64,000 bases of DNA from Terribacillus saccharophilus. GTDB taxonomy: Bacteria; Bacillota; Bacilli; Bacillales; Amphibacillaceae. The notes below the pieces were generated by a model. It did not search any database and was not told the DNA's origin. It was given only the letters and a program-made list of their open reading frames with translations. Location: positions 1 through 64,000 of the forward strand of contig NZ_NPBJ01000013.1 in NCBI RefSeq assembly GCF_002272075.1, in the 5' to 3' direction. The position numbers and the translations under genes are program-made. Position 1 is the stretch's first letter. The number at the start of each line of letters is the position of its first letter. This document shows, piece after piece, positions 63,762 to 64,000 of the stretch.

Positions 63762-64000
63762 CTTGGCTGCTCCTTGCAAAAGCGGAAGCTGTCCGCGTCT
63801 CGTCCACCAGATATGCTCTAACCCACTCTACATATTGTTTAAGCAAGCCGTGATGTTTCTCCATCGTATCTGCAAGTCTTTGGTAATCCACATGCTGATA
63901 TTCTGCAGTCAGCATTTTACGCAGCCCTATCACTTCTTTAAAGGCTGGTGCAGTATCTTCCGCTATTACCTTTTCATCAGCAAGGATATCGATAATATCA
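63748..64000 (-). CDS. yutE: DUF86/HepT-like protein YutE (C-terminal part)
   Basis: Only the last 83 codons are inside the window; the frame stays open to base 64000 and the start is beyond it. The visible part contains LRKMLTAEYQHVDY, the R-x4-6-H-x-Y-like motif of the DUF86/HepT family. In toxin-antitoxin pairs HepT is an RNase or RNase-like toxin, but chromosomal YutE has no MntA partner here. It overlaps yutF by 14 bases. Confidence 0.85.
   Translation of the reverse strand, partial: DIIDILADEKVIAEDTAPAFKEVIGLRKMLTAEYQHVDYQRLADTMEKHHGLLKQYVEWVRAYLVDETRTASAFARSSQDESI

Noticed and set aside
1-64000. CRISPR arrays, insertion sequences, integrase or phage genes, tRNA genes
   Set aside because: I looked for regularly spaced repeats, transposase and integrase motifs, and tRNA cloverleafs and saw none. 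The island has no visible recombinase, so integrase-mediated insertion is not supported.

Overview
The window comes from a low-to-mid GC, endospore-forming Firmicute of the family Bacillaceae. Gene content and order follow the Bacillus subtilis ytwF-leuS, ytqB-ytpB-ytoA-asnB-metK-pckA-ytkD, men, yug, yui/yum and yuz/yut neighbourhoods. Bacilli-type control elements support this: a T-box before leuS, an S-box before metK, an FMN riboswitch before ribU, a BirA operator before bioY, and CcpA-type cre sites. The sporulation-linked genes kapB and yutH and the sesquarterpene synthase ytpB fit as well. A Terribacillus-like genus is my best guess but is not proven here.

Layout. 1-150: promoter and leader of an rRNA operon that runs off the left edge. 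153-6.7 kb: rhodanese, leuS, a lipoprotein/chemoreceptor pair and the tRNA methyltransferase mnmM (ytqB). 6.6-13.0 kb: an accessory island of five minus-strand genes (esterase, anion permease, BNR protein, YhcH, PdxA-like dehydrogenase). The island also holds a truncated iron alcohol dehydrogenase and a possible regulator remnant, and it has its own promoter with a cre site. It splits the otherwise adjacent mnmM and ytpB genes. 13.0-23.8 kb: ytpB, ytoA, asnB, metK, pckA, ytkD, lipoproteins and small membrane proteins. 23.8-33.2 kb: a full menaquinone locus (menF-D-H-B-E-C leftward, menA plus a hotdog thioesterase rightward). 33.2-45 kb: a candidate small RNA, ribU, ytoP, a K+ channel, pgi, yugI, yugF, patB-kapB, the KhtTU K+/H+ antiporter and a stand-alone HPr. 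45-54.7 kb: deoD, bioY, yuiD, a type II NADH dehydrogenase divergent from a flavodoxin/ferredoxin reductase, a metallo-hydrolase and two tandem, nearly duplicate sugar transporters. 54.9-64 kb: a secreted lipase, the Fe-S and Cys-rich small proteins yutM, yuzB, yuzD and yutI, dapF, the hom-thrC-thrB operon, and yutH, yutG, yutF and a partial yutE.

Most striking result. The island is bounded by two copies of the mnmM/ytpB convergent junction. Each junction copy keeps the same terminator hairpin. At the left end the intact mnmM is followed by a decayed 3' end of ytpB. At the right end a decayed 3' end of mnmM precedes the intact ytpB. This is the footprint expected from Campbell-type (single-crossover) integration, or an equivalent duplication, followed by decay. 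The cargo looks like an undescribed carbon-catabolic operon for a sugar acid or acylated sugar.

Other points worth a second look: a structured small RNA with its own promoter and terminator beside ribU; a 13-bp inverted repeat that could sequester the start codon of the lipoprotein/chemoreceptor mRNA; SigB-like promoters conserved in front of both tandem transporters; kapB without kinB; and an orphan HPr with a cre-like site. All calls come from reading the sequence and recognising families. No database search was run.
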